DNA from: Halictus rubicundus
Taxonomy: Eukaryota; Arthropoda; Insecta; Hymenoptera; Halictidae
Direction of reading: 5' to 3'
DNA length: 64,000 bases
Assembly (NCBI RefSeq): GCF_050948215.1
Contig: NC_135155.1
Location: 16,085,001-16,149,000 of the forward strand
Shown: positions 24,525 through 34,996 of the stretch, in pieces
How the letters are laid out: each line of letters starts with the position of its first letter
Numbering within the stretch: position 1 is the first letter of the stretch
The notes under the pieces: generated by a model
What the model was told of the DNA's origin: nothing
Database searches by the model: none
Seen by the model: only the letters and a program-made list of their open reading frames with translations
Program-made: the position numbers and the translations under genes

Positions 24525-25031
24525 ACAGTGGGCAATTTGGACAAAATCGGATTCAAAATCAAGGAACTTTCGATAGGAATGAGGTAGAGCGATGAAATTT
24601 TTTTTAAATGAAAGCTGCAACTTTGTAGAATATGGGAAAATAGAGAGATTGTGGTACGAACGTTTTTTAACCTCGAGAAAATTCGTTAAACGCGCACAAA
24701 TTCGAGAAAATTTTAGTTTTTCCAATACCACGCGCGGGAAAAATTTTTTTTTAACATGCTACACATCATTTCCTATAGATTTTTTCACGCTGATTTCAAG
24801 TCTGGTCTCAAAATTTGTCTACGACCTCAGGATTTTGCAAAAAATAGATTTTTGTGGCAAAAACTAATGTAGTCATTTTTTCGTTGAAATGATTCGATGG
24901 TAATAATCTCTCTATTTTTCCCATATTCTACAAAGTTGTAGCTTTCATTAAAAAAAAATTTCATCGCTCTACCTCATTCGTATCGAAAGTTCCTTGATTT
25001 TGAATCCAATTTTGTCCAAATTGCCCGCTGT
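24525..25031. mobile_element. 507-bp foldback element with ACAGTGGGC termini
   Basis: Arms of about 130 bp are inverted copies: ACAGTGGGCAATTTGGACAA at the left and TTGTCCAAATTGCCCGCTGT at the right. Both also carry CGATGAAATTTTTTTT and the AACTTTGTAGAATATGGGAA block. A 7-bp direct repeat GAGGCAC flanks it (24518-24524 and 25032-25038). The right-hand GAGGCAC begins mariner coding sequence, so the element inserted into a family C mariner copy. It has no transposase. Confidence 0.85.
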
Positions 25032-25032
25032 G

Positions 25033-25152
25033 AGGCACCTTGAGTCATATTTTGCTTCTCGAACCCCGGATTTCTATGAGAGGGGGATTGAAAATTTGCA
25101 GGAAAGATGGCAAACTGTCCTTGATCATGATGCAGATGATATAATAAATTAA
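25033..25152 (+). pseudogene. Mariner transposase C-terminal 39 residues
   Basis: An uninterrupted frame reads RHLESYFASRTPDFYERGIE, then NLQERWQTVLDHDADDIIN and a TAA stop at 25150-25152. This is the characteristic end of mariner transposases (F-Y-x-R-G-I-x-x-L-x-x-R-W, then about 12 residues to the stop). The same end recurs at 40137-40199 and, reversed, at about 50340-50400. The catalytic domain is missing. Confidence 0.9.
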
Positions 25153-25244
25153 GAAATAAAAACTTGAATTTCCTTGAATTTACTCTTTCAGATTTCAAAA
25201 TAATTGAATACCTATGGGCCCCCCTAATAAATCGTAGTGCAAGG
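25033..25244 (+). mobile_element. Family C mariner 3' end, copy C2
   Basis: Right-hand part of a mariner ending CCCCCCTAA followed by TA. The left side is interrupted by the foldback element just upstream. It contains the transposase C-terminus listed separately. Confidence 0.8.
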
Positions 25245-26059
25245 GGGTTAAAAGGAATATGCGTGTTCAGGATGAAGTTGGTCATCACTTTTACCACTTT
25301 ACAAATGCTGTTAGTATATTGTCTGTGATGTTTCTTATAATGAAACACTATTTTTGGTGTTTCAAAATCTAGGAACTGACGGAGCAATTTGGTCAGCTTG
25401 AAATTTCACCGCGACTGTGGAGCCTGTCTCTCGTTAGTGTTGCTCGTGTAAGATGGTGAACCGTGACGGCTATTTAAACGCGGTACACAGCCAGTTTAAG
25501 ATGTGCTAAGGGGTTATGGCATTCACGGTCGCATTCACGCGCGCACGGGCTGCGTTCTGGCGTTTTGTGTCCATAACGCGCCGTTTGACAATGCTAAAAA
25601 CGCCTTCGTTTAAAGCGCATTCAGCCCGGATTTGCACCGGCCTGTTGCCGTAACTTTGACACCGGCGTTCAAGCCGTTTTACATTATACTTGACGAAATT
25701 CGCGTCATCGTCGTCATCGTCGCGATATCATTGGGGCGGAGCTGAATCGGCCGTGTTTTTCTGTCACTGGAATATTTCGACTTTATTACCTTGTCCCATA
25801 AAAGACTCCGCGAGAAAGTTATTACGGCATTGTTCGAACAATGGAAATGTCCTTTGATAAAAGTTTAATGAGGTCCTCGGAGGGCCGAAGCGCCTCGGAG
25901 ATCGGACGTGTCTCATCGACCGTGGAGACATCAATTTCTGGCTTGACGCCATCTTGACGGGCACGTGGGGGTACTGCAGAACGTTTTATTAAGCTCTGTG
26001 ATAATTAGCTTGAGGACTGTCGCGCGTTACTTCTATTTTCAATCCAAGGAGTGTTTTAA
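25245..26059. other. No gene recognised
   Basis: Non-repetitive in this window. Short frames only; a CGTCATCGTCGTCATCGTCG run near 25703-25722 is a small simple repeat. Confidence 0.5.
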
Positions 26060-26300
26060 CCCTTAGCACTCGAGTGGTGACTCTGAAGCACCACTAGATA
26101 TTGTTGTGGCATTGTTTCGAAGAAACTACGAAAAATATTACAAAATATTTGTTACATCACAAAATTTGTATTGAATAGACTACTAGACATTTAAATATTG
26201 TATGTAGAAATCGGATCAGTTTCGTACGAATAAAATCAAAATATTGTAGGACAGAAGAAATATTTAGTTTTCGAATGAAAATAGCGCCGTGTGCAAAGGG
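26060..26300 (-). mobile_element. Family A MITE, copy A5 with perfect TTAA flanks
   Basis: TTAA at 26056-26059 and 26301-26304. Ends are CCCTTAGCACTCGAGTGG and GTGTGCAAAGGG. The inner sequence with TTTTCGAATGAAAATAGCG belongs to a subfamily shared with A8 at 62356. Confidence 0.9.
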
Positions 26301-27597
26301 TTAATCTGCGACATTTTCCGTTCGAATTGTGAACAGTTGCGAAGGCGAAGCAAAATTTTGGTAGAATCGACAGAAATACAATATCGACGCAACTCGGTGA
26401 AAGAGTTGCGCGCGAGAAAGTTAAAATGGGAATTTCTTCTGGAATTCTTTTCTCCTGCGAATTATTTTACGAACTGAAAATAACCGAATTGCTGGGAGTC
26501 CGTTGCTCTTTCTTTAAATATACTACTGTTTCTGTTCAGAAATATTCCGCGTCTAAATATTCGAATAAAAATATAAAAGAACGTCTCGATGGGCTTACAG
26601 GATGCAGTGTTTCCACGGTTATGATTCCAGCGTACCGTTGTTAATTCCGACGGTAATTTATGAACGAGAAGATTATTTGCGAAACGATACTTATAGAGAT
26701 TTATGTCTTGAATAATCGAATTTTAAATAATTCAACGAATTGGGGAATAAATGATGTGGATAAAAATAAAGAAGTGTAGATATTAATTAAAGAACAGTAG
26801 TTTTTGGTTCTTGCCGCTATTCTTACGTTATTATCCGACAGGTACGACAACATAAGCTTCGTCCTACACAGGACGAGCTTTAATTACGGAACGACCATTA
26901 CGAGACATGCACACGGCCCCGTCTTTCCGCTTTTATCGCGTCGCCCCGATAAACGGTAACCATAAAGACACGAACGAGCTCGAGTCCGTCCGTAAACTGC
27001 ATCCTATCGCGAACGGTTTCTTTAATACCGTTCTCGATGTACTTCGTTTTATTAAGAAGTCTTAAACCGTCTCCTTCGAAGAAAACGAGCCGTGCACTGG
27101 CCGAGGGTGCGTCAAAATTACGCTAGATATTAATTAATTGTTCCCTCTAAATATAGTTCCGCGCAAACCATTAACCGGCCGGTAAGTTAGTATCAACCCG
27201 TTGGTTGTCCACCATTTAATCGAGCAATAAAACTGTTTTACAGCTGTGTTTATTAACTGATCATGTAGGGAACAGCTTAGCCTGTCCGCTAACAATTACG
27301 CAAACGCGCTCCGTGAAGATTCTCCGGGAAACTTGCTAATTATATCTATCGATCGAGTAAGGAAACAATGATTCACTTTGTTTTCATTTTTATTACAAAT
27401 TCAGAGCTTCGATGACGAACGTTGTTAGCGCGTACAGGATGGGGCAATAACTTTGTCCACCTTGAATACTTCCGTTGCAATGATATGAAGAAATTATGTG
27501 GACAAAAATTGCGTAGAGGGGGAAATATTGCGATGTAAACGCTTTTTATGTGCGCGAAGGCGTTTCGGAGCTTTCAAGGTCACCTTGATCTCTTTAA
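26301..27597. other. No gene recognised
   Basis: A+T-rich with short frames. Nothing repeated elsewhere in the window. Confidence 0.5.
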
Positions 27598-27779
27598 CAC
27601 TAGGTGTGCGGAGCACTAAAAGCGACTATTTTACCTTACTTGTAAATTGCCCAAGTTTTTAGCTAAAATAAAATATACCCAAAGAAATAGTTGAATAATA
27701 CCTCACGGATGTATCTTCGGAATCTTAATAATCGTAAATTAAAAATATTAGAACCCGTCATTATGACGTAAACCTAGTG
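27598..27779 (+). mobile_element. Family B MITE, copy B5
   Basis: TTAA at 27594-27597 on the left, TCAA on the right (decayed). The right end lacks the GGTCCC block (ATTATGACG joins GTAAACCTAGTG), and the centre is shorter than in B1. 182 bp. Confidence 0.85.
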
Positions 27780-28911
27780 TCAAATGGAAAAAAGTCGAAT
27801 TTCGCGTAAAAACGTGTTGACCTTCGTACGTCCTTGATCGAATAATTAACGAGATATTATCGAAACAATTTTCCATATGTGCTGACCACAGTCGAGGGAC
27901 ATCAGTCCGAGCACCTAACTTCCCGGTGGTAGGCACACAATTTTCTGTATGAAAGAAATTGTGTTTGACACCTCTCATTCTTCGACCGTTTGAAGGGATG
28001 TAACCCCTTAATCAGTGTCTAACCTACTCACAGTTATGCTTTATCCCGTCCCGACTGAATACACCCTCGAACCGGTGCCATGGTATTGTGTTACAGCCCC
28101 GACACACAAGATACACAATACAGAGTACACGTTTGAAACTGATTTCGGGAAAATCAGCCGCGCATCCGAAGACTCGAGGCCGAAGAGCTAATCCAGGAGG
28201 GAACGGAAAGTCGACTGGCGAAGACAATCGTTTCGACGCGCGAAGGCAAACAGAGGAAGGTGTTCGTTATCCTGTGGAATCGTTTGCTCGGCCGACTTGT
28301 GTTTCGGGGCCTCGGGGGAATCTACATAATTGCTGTGAGAATCGTTCGCAGCCACCGGCTAGCGCCACTCGACGCCGCGTATTCCACTCGGCTGTGTTTG
28401 ACTCACGCCCTTCGAGGGATTCGTTTGCTTAGGCCGATCTTTTGTTTCTGTATCTTGTTGCTGGGACAAGGACGCTCGTGGCGATCGGGGTGCCCACGGC
28501 TCTTATCCTTCGAGGACCAAATCTCGGCTACTCAGAGGCTCGACGCTCCTCGAGCGATACCGAATTCCTTTCGACTCGTCCCACCGGAATTAAAACGTGA
28601 GAACGATAAATACCCGATCCTGAAGATCCCCTGCACAACGTTTCTTCAATTCATTAGATTTCCATCCGCGAGCAGCTTCTTTTTTACTGTAAAAAGTCCT
28701 TCTATTCTGGATTAACACGTTGACTGCCATACGATTCATTTACGTTGATATATTCATTGCACCAAATTTGAGCAGGATCTGTAACACGCAAGGAAGTTCA
28801 CCTCTCAGTATCATACATTTAATCTTTTTCAATTTTTATTTCATTAAATAACCTTCTGTGATTTTATGAAATTTTTCGGGTTTCTAGTTTGGCGATCAAT
28901 TTCTAATACTA
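27780..28911. other. No gene recognised
   Basis: A CpG-rich section at 28.05-28.6 kb gives frames of up to 151 codons on the plus strand, but they lack any domain and codon preference is not convincing. Confidence 0.45.
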
Positions 28912-30199
28912 CGAGGTTGGCAAGAAAGTAATTTCGGTATTTTTAGGTGAAATAAAATCCAATCTTTTTATCAAAGCAATGAACTTTAATCAATAAAATA
29001 TTTGCCACTTTGTTCTATGATCTTTTGCCATCTGTCTGGTAGCTTCATAATTCCGCGCTCATAAAACTTCTGATCCTTTTCGGTGAAAAACTGATCCAAG
29101 TGCGATTTCAGACCATCATCATTAGTGAAAGTTTTACCATTCAAAGAGTTTTGTAAACTTCGGAATAAATGATAATATGGTGGTGCAGTGTCAGGGCTAA
29201 ATGGTGGATGTGACATCATTTCCCAACCAAGCTCCGATAACTTTTCACGTGTTACCAAAGATGTGCGTGGCCTAGCGTTGTCATGGTGGAACACGATTCC
29301 TTTGCGATTTGCCAATTCTGGCCGTTTTTCTTTGATTGCTATGTCCAGTTTTGATAGTTGTCGATAATAAACATCTGAATTGATGGTTTGGTTCCTTGGG
29401 AGCAGCTCAAAATACACAATACCTTTGTAATCCCACCAAACTGACAACATGATCTTCTTTTGGTGCAATTCAGCTTTCGGCGTGGTTTGGGCTGATTCAT
29501 CACGCTTGGACCATGATCGTTTTCGAGTTGTGTTATTGCAAACAACCCATTTCTCATCACCAGTGATGATTCGCTTCAGAAAAGGGTCGATTTCATTTCG
29601 TTTGAGATGCATATCGCATATGTTGATGCGTCGCGTTAAGTGAATTTCTTTCAATTCGTGTGGAACCGAAATATCGAGATTCTTAACGATTCCGAGACTT
29701 TTTAAACGATATTCCATAGTTGTATGCGAGACATTTAACCTGTCTGCAATCTCTCGGACAGTTATATGACGATCCGATTCAATAATGGCTTTCATTTGGT
29801 CGTCGTCAACTTCAAATGGTCGATCAGAACGTTGGTCGTCTTCAAGTGAGAAATTTCCAGAACGGAATTTTTTAAACCAATTCTGGCACGTGCGTTCTGT
29901 TAAGCGATCCACACCATAAATTTCACATATATCTTCGTAAGCCTCGGCAGCTTTTTTACCTCTACGGAAATAAAAAAGCAACATGTGCCTATAATGTTCG
30001 TTTTTGCACTCCACGTTCAAATTGACACGGAACTAACAATTTTAATCAAAAATTACGTGTAATTTCCTTCAAAAGTAAACTAAAAGATGCAGTTATGAAA
30101 TCTCAGAAGGAAAACAAACGCAACGTTAACAGAAATCAATCAAACAAAACATAAAGCCATCTATTAGCGAAAACCGAAATTACTTTCTCTCCAACCTAA
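28912..30199 (-). mobile_element. Full-length mariner transposon, 1288 bp
   Basis: Inverted ends of about 28 bp with about 4-5 mismatches: CGAGGTTGGCAAGAAAGTAA at 28912 and, inverted at the right, TTAGGTTGGAGAGAAAGTAA. TA target duplications lie at 28910-28911 and 30200-30201. The length and the single 344-codon frame are those of a complete mariner. The right end keeps the usual TTAGGTTGG start, while the left end has CGAGGTTGG, so the left terminus has mutated at its two outermost bases. Confidence 0.95.
28986..30020 (-). pseudogene. Mariner transposase, uninterrupted but catalytically dead
   Basis: The 344-residue frame has an N-terminal paired HTH region (RGKKAAEAYEDICEIYG, then TCQNWFKKFRSGNFSLEDD, then HITVREIADRLNVSHTT) and a DD34D nuclease. 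The first catalytic Asp is in IITGDEKWV and the second in VFHHDNARP. The third should be the Asp of APxDYHLF, 35 residues after the second; here the text is SPDTAPPYYHLF, so it is Tyr (codon TAT at 29175-29177, residue 282). WVPHEL is SVPHEL and HDNARPH is HDNARPR. The frame opens with TTG; no ATG precedes residue 13 and an upstream in-frame TAG blocks extension. It is therefore a dead copy despite lacking stops. It resembles the mariner groups common in insects; the subfamily is not assigned. Confidence 0.9.
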
Positions 30200-31360
30200 T
30201 ATGTCAAGCAACGTTCCTGTTTTGCAAATTCGTATTCAAATTGCTCGGAACATCGACAAATATATCCAAAATCGACTGTAGTAACGATTTATTTGGCCCG
30301 CACGCACACGTCTCAGCGCGCGAGTAATTGTTCCGTCGTAAGGGACTCGAGTAATTCGTGGCCCCGTTCGAGGAATTTACATAATTAGAGAATCAAACAA
30401 ACGATCGTTATTTCTCACAATTACTTCGGACACGCGAGGTGTTCCGGAGGAAATCATCGACCGTCCCAGTCAGTGTCAATCAACGACGGACGAATTTCGG
30501 ATCTCATTACGCGCCACCGCCACCCACGCCTCGGCAAATAACACTGTCCAAAGTTGTTCGAGCGCGGGGGTTGGTATAAATATTATTGAAGCGCCAGCGT
30601 ACCGGTGACGTTACACAGATCACTGACGTTCCCGTATTTTTCCCCCTCTCCCTCTTCCCCGGTGCTCTCTTCCTGTCGGGTTTACCACGAATCGGTGGAT
30701 TCGTAGGTGGTGATGACGCATGTGTCATCGATACGTAAGAGCACTTCGCGTGACGTTCGAGTGCAGCGTGATCTACGGGCGGGGGACCAACGTAAAACCT
30801 TGATCTAGGAGAGACCGCGCCGGGTGGCGCAAGCGTAATCTTCGGGAAGCGTTAGGTAATCTGGAACGTCATCGCGAGACGACTGTTAACAGGTCTTCGT
30901 CATAAAGTCGTCACCTAAACCGAGTCGTTACCTTGGCCGGGGGAGGGAAGGGGGGAGGGTTCACGACGTTATCGTGCCTGGGAGGTCCACGAGAGTCTGT
31001 ATTATACCGCTAACTATCGAACGTTGACGATATCGCAGCGATTCACTCCGTGATATCAATCCAGCTTTCAACCAACGAGTCCACCCTTCTAGGAACGCAG
31101 ACATCCTGAAGGCAAACGACCTTTTTATCGATCGTTTCGGAACGCGATTGACCATAAGCATTGTCTACATGAACATATTAAAATATATAATACAACGAAT
31201 TAGATAAATGAAAAATTCCAGACCGTCCTTCATTCACCTAGACCCTCATATTAATAAGTTTTAATAGAAAATATTGGTCTTTCTTACCCACCGAATTCCC
31301 TTGATTCTTGACATTGTAATGATTTTATTGATTTCTTTGTTGAAGCATGTATAATATATT
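30200..31360. other. No gene recognised
   Basis: CpG-rich at 30.3-31.1 kb with pyrimidine-rich and G-rich runs (for example 30941-30959). No domain or splice structure that I can support. Confidence 0.45.
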
Positions 31361-31475
31361 GCAGTGGATAATTGTACAGAATGTACAAGGGACATACCCG
31401 AGCCGTGTTATTAGCGGGGATAATTCCGCGACGTTTATCATCCAGGACTTGGCGACATATATAGAGAAATCACTG
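31361..31475 (-). mobile_element. Family K MITE, copy K3 (reverse)
   Basis: Reverse of K2: GGGACATACCCGAGCCGTGT, then GGGGATAATTCCGCGACGTT, TATCATCCAGGACTTGGCGA and the end TATAGAGAAATCACTG before TA. The left end is degraded. Its last 13 bases are also the start of the minisatellite unit. Confidence 0.75.
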
Positions 31476-33012
31476 TAGGTAGATTCAATCTTATCATTTT
31501 TAGAAGGAAATGTTGTATTGGTGAATTAGGTAAGGGTGTCATCTCGCTTTTAGAGAAATCACTGTAAGTAGATTCAATCTTATCATTTTTAGAAGGAAAT
31601 ACTGTAAGGGTGTCATCTTGCTTTTAGAGAAATCACTGTAAGTAGATTCAATGTTATCATTTTTAGAAGGAAATATTGTAAGGGTGTCATCTCGTTTTTA
31701 GAGAAATCACTGTAAGTAGATTCAATCTTATCATTTTTAGAAGGAAATATTGTAAGGGTGTCATCTTGCTTTTAGAGAAATCACTGTAAGTAGATTCGAT
31801 CTTATCATTTTTAGAAGGAAATATTGTAAGGGTGTCATCTCGTTTTTAGAGAAATCACTGTAAGTAGATTCAATTTTATAATTTTTAGAAGGAAATATTG
31901 TAAGGGTGTCATCTTGTTTTTAGAGAAATCACTGTAAGTAGATTCCATCTTATCATTTTTAGAAGGAAATATTGCAAGGATGAATTAGGTAAGGGTGTTA
32001 TCTCGCTTTCAGAGAAATCACTGTAAGTAGATTCAATCTTATAATTTTTAGAAGTAAATATTGCAAGGATGAATTAGGTAAGGGTGTCATCTTGTTTTTA
32101 GAGAAATCACTGTAAGTAGATTCAATTTTATAATTTTTAGAAGCAAATATTGTAAGGATGAATTAGGTAAGGGTGTCATTTCGCTTTTAGAGAAATCATT
32201 GTTAGTAGATTCAATCTTATCATTTTTAGAAGGAAATATTGTAAGGGTGTCATCTTGCTTTTAGAGAAATCACTGTAAGTAGATTCAATCTTATCATTTT
32301 TAGAAGGAAATATTGTAAGGGTGTCATCTTGTTTTTAGAGAAATCACTGTAAGTAAATTCCATCTTATCATTTTTAGAAGGAAATATTGCAAGGATGAAT
32401 TAGGTAAGGGTGTCATCTCGCATTTAGAGAAATCACTGTAAGTAGATTCAATCTTATCATTTTTAGAAGGAAATATTGCAAGGATGAATTAGGTAAGGGT
32501 GTCATCTTGTTTTTAGAGAAATCACTGTAAGTAGATTCAATTTTATAATTTTTAGAAGCAAATATTGTAAGGATGAATTAGGTAAGGGTGTCATCTTGTT
32601 TTTAGAGAAATCACTGTAAGTAGATTCAATTTTATAATTTTTAGAAGCAAATATTGTAAGGATGAATTAGGTAAGGGTGTCATTTCGCTTTTAGAGAAAT
32701 CATTGTTAGTAGATTCAATCTTATCATTTTTAGAAGGAAATATTGTAAGGGTGTCATCTCGCATTTAGAGAAATCACTGTAAGTAGATTCAATCTTATAA
32801 TTTTTAGAAGTAAATATTGTAAGGATGAATTAGGTAAGGGTGTCATCTCGCATTTAGAGAAATCACTGTAAGTAGATTCAATCTTATCATTTTTAGAAGG
32901 AAATATTGCAAGGATAAATTAGGTAAGGGTGTCATCTCGCTTTCAGAGAAATCACTGTAAGTAGATTCAATCTTATCATTTTTAGAAGGAAATATTGTAA
33001 GGGTGAATTAGT
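31463..33012 (+). repeat. Minisatellite, 19 copies of a 74/89-bp unit
   Basis: Units start with AGAGAAATCACTGTAAGTAG at 31463, 31552, 31626, 31700, 31774, 31848, 31922, 32011, 32100, 32189, 32263, 32337, 32426, 32515, 32604, 32693, 32767, 32856 and 32945. Every step is exactly 74 or 89 bp: eight short and ten long units, then a partial one. The length classes differ only by a 15-bp insertion (GATGAATTAGGTAAG) between GTAAG and GGTGTC. Neither length is a multiple of three and stops occur, so it is not a coding repeat. Shared variants (TTGTTAGTAG, GATTCCATC) recur about five units apart, which suggests block duplications. Confidence 0.95.
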
Positions 33013-33819
33013 ATTGTGCATGAAGTATTGTGAACAAGCCATCGCGGCGAATCGTCTGCGACGTATACGAAGCAGAAACGTTACTCGGACAGAATCGCGA
33101 CGAGTTCGGACACGGGCCAAGCATGTTCGTCGTCTAGGGGAATCAGGCTCGCCCAATTTTCCTCGTTGCCATCGAAAGACTATGTGTATAATGGACGCGA
33201 CATTTTGCTTCCAATGTCGCAAGACGGTCGTCGTCGCGACATATATATATATCACCGCGGAACTACTGCCTCGGAAACTCGAGATCTTGTTAAGTGACGA
33301 ACATTAATACGGATGGTTGCGAGAACGAACCGGATTGAACCGTAGACGCGACGCGCCGCTGCGTATACATACACGCATACACGTATCCACACGCAAAGGT
33401 TTGCGTCGGTGTACACCGGCAATGCATTACGGCCGGCTTATCGAGCTGTGACAGTCGAAGTAAATCAATGCGGCAGACAGGGGATGCCGGCTAATAATAA
33501 GAATCGTTTTCTGCGGCCACTGTCGTTCCTGTCACACGTGACATTGCGAACCATAAAGCCCTCGTAGCATGACAGGCCCGGCTTGATCGGCACCCTCCCA
33601 CGGATTCTTGTTTCTAGCCTGCGGCTTCCACGGGTTCGTTTTGTCATATTGTTGATGGCGATTATGACTCCGGGAGGTTCTCTACGAGAACAGAGTAGGT
33701 TTTCCTTTTTCAATGAATTCGGAGATATCTTGGTGAGGAAACAAACCGAGGTGCTTGGGCCGTTGTCCTGCCATTAGGTCATTCATGTATGAAAGAATTT
33801 AGAATTTGGAACTTACGAA
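33013..33819. other. No gene recognised
   Basis: Begins directly after the minisatellite with a CpG-rich section. A short TA run lies near 33241-33252. No domain in any frame. Confidence 0.5.
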
Positions 33820-34031
33820 CACTAGAACTACCAAGCACTAAATACAACTGGCATACATTGCCTTTTAATGACAACAAAATTGCATTTGTTTAGATTTCGT
33901 ACCAGTTTTGTTTGAATATCGATAGAGAAATTTATTAAAAAATTTTCTCGTGGAAACATATTCATAATTTCAATATTTCTAGAAGACAAAATCAGGAGCA
34001 AGTCATTTCGACTCACCCGGTAGTTCTAGCG
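33820..34031 (+). mobile_element. Family I MITE, copy I1
   Basis: About 212 bp, with ends CACTAGAACTACCAAGC and ACCCGGTAGTTCTAGCG, followed by TTAA (34032-34035). The left TTAA is lost (CGAA). The same family appears at 52062-52278 and, truncated, at 56481-56629. Confidence 0.8.
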
Positions 34032-34193
34032 TTAAAATGGTTCAAGAAAGGGAGCAAAACAATTTTTCTTATACGTAAAATCCGCCTAGCATATAAAATG
34101 AAGTTGGAATTTTCGAAGACAGTTAATGTATAAGATGGACTTCGCGTTATCTGTCAGTGTAGCGTATTTGCGAATCCTCCCAGTTCCGATATA

Positions 34194-34994
34194 CAGTCGG
34201 TGTGGAAAGTATTCGGACAAATTGAAAGTAAAACTGTGTATATTCATGCCAATAATAAATTTTATGAGGAAAAAATTATTGATAGATATTCTTAGATGTT
34301 TGTAGAATAAATGTTGCGTAAACAACATTTTGTTTCCCTTCAGAATTACAAAAGAATCGACAGAAACAGATAAATTTGCAGAAACAGACGCGTAGAAAGT
34401 ATTCATACAGTCAAATGATAAACGTAAGATCTATGAAAATATACTAAATATTTGAGGGTTTAATATTTTGCGGGATTGCCTTTTGCAATAGCTTCGAGCC
34501 TTCTTGGCATGGAATGTACTAAGTTGGATGTTGTAGCAGGCTCTATTTTATTCCACTCTTCTAGTAAAGCAGCTTTTAAACTTTCTTTAGATGTAATACT
34601 GTAATTACGAATCTTGTTCTCCAAGTGATCCCATAGATGTTCGATGGGATTAATGTCTGGCGATCGTGGTGGCGTCTTCTAGTATTTTGGCGTGTTATAT
34701 AAAATCCATTGCCTAATATTATATGCAGAATGCTTTGGATCATTGTCATGGCTGACTATAAAATCGTTGATAAGTCCCATTTTATTTGAACCAGAATGGA
34801 GGTGATTTTTAAGGATGTCAATACAGACTCTGTGATGCATGATATCATCGATGAAACGTAAAGATCCAGCTGCACTCATGCAACCCCAGACTAATACGGA
34901 GCCCCCGCCGTGTTTTATCCTGGATCGCAAATTTCTTTTATCGAATATACACAGTTTTACTTTCGATTTGTCACTGTACGAATACCTTCCACTG
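34194..34994 (-). mobile_element. Internally deleted Tc1-like transposon, 801 bp
   Basis: TA at 34192-34193 and 34995-34996. Inverted ends of about 50 bp: CAGTCGGTGTGGAAAGTATT on the left; on the right, inverted, CAGTGGAAGGTATTCGTACA, with GAAAGTAAAACTGTGTATAT in both. It keeps the C-terminal half of the transposase and about 270 bp of 3' sequence but has lost the DNA-binding half, which brings it to half the usual Tc1 length of about 1.6 kb. Confidence 0.9.
34460..34923 (-). pseudogene. Tc1-like transposase C-terminal half with one in-frame stop
   Basis: Reading leftward, KHGGGSVLVWGCMSAAG is the standard Tc1 motif, then VSHDNDPKHSA with the second catalytic Asp, then SPDINPIEHLWDHLE with the catalytic Glu, and the end PRRLEAIAKGNPAKY with TAA at 34460-34462. 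Asp and Glu are separated by exactly 34 residues if the TAG at 34679-34681 is counted as one, so it is DD34E. That TAG follows NTPKY and is the only interruption. The N-terminal HTH domains are deleted; an SDKSK stretch at the right end may be a trace of the first catalytic motif, but it lies within the terminal repeat and this is uncertain. Confidence 0.9.
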
Positions 34995-34996
34995 TA

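Noticed and set aside
28260..28715. 151-codon plus-strand frame with hydrophobic stretches
   Set aside because: The hydrophobic segments are short and irregular, there is no family match, and an overlapping 114-codon frame is equally open.
31463..33012. CRISPR-like regular array
   Set aside because: The units are contiguous 74/89-bp tandem repeats without unique spacers, in a eukaryotic sequence. It is a minisatellite.
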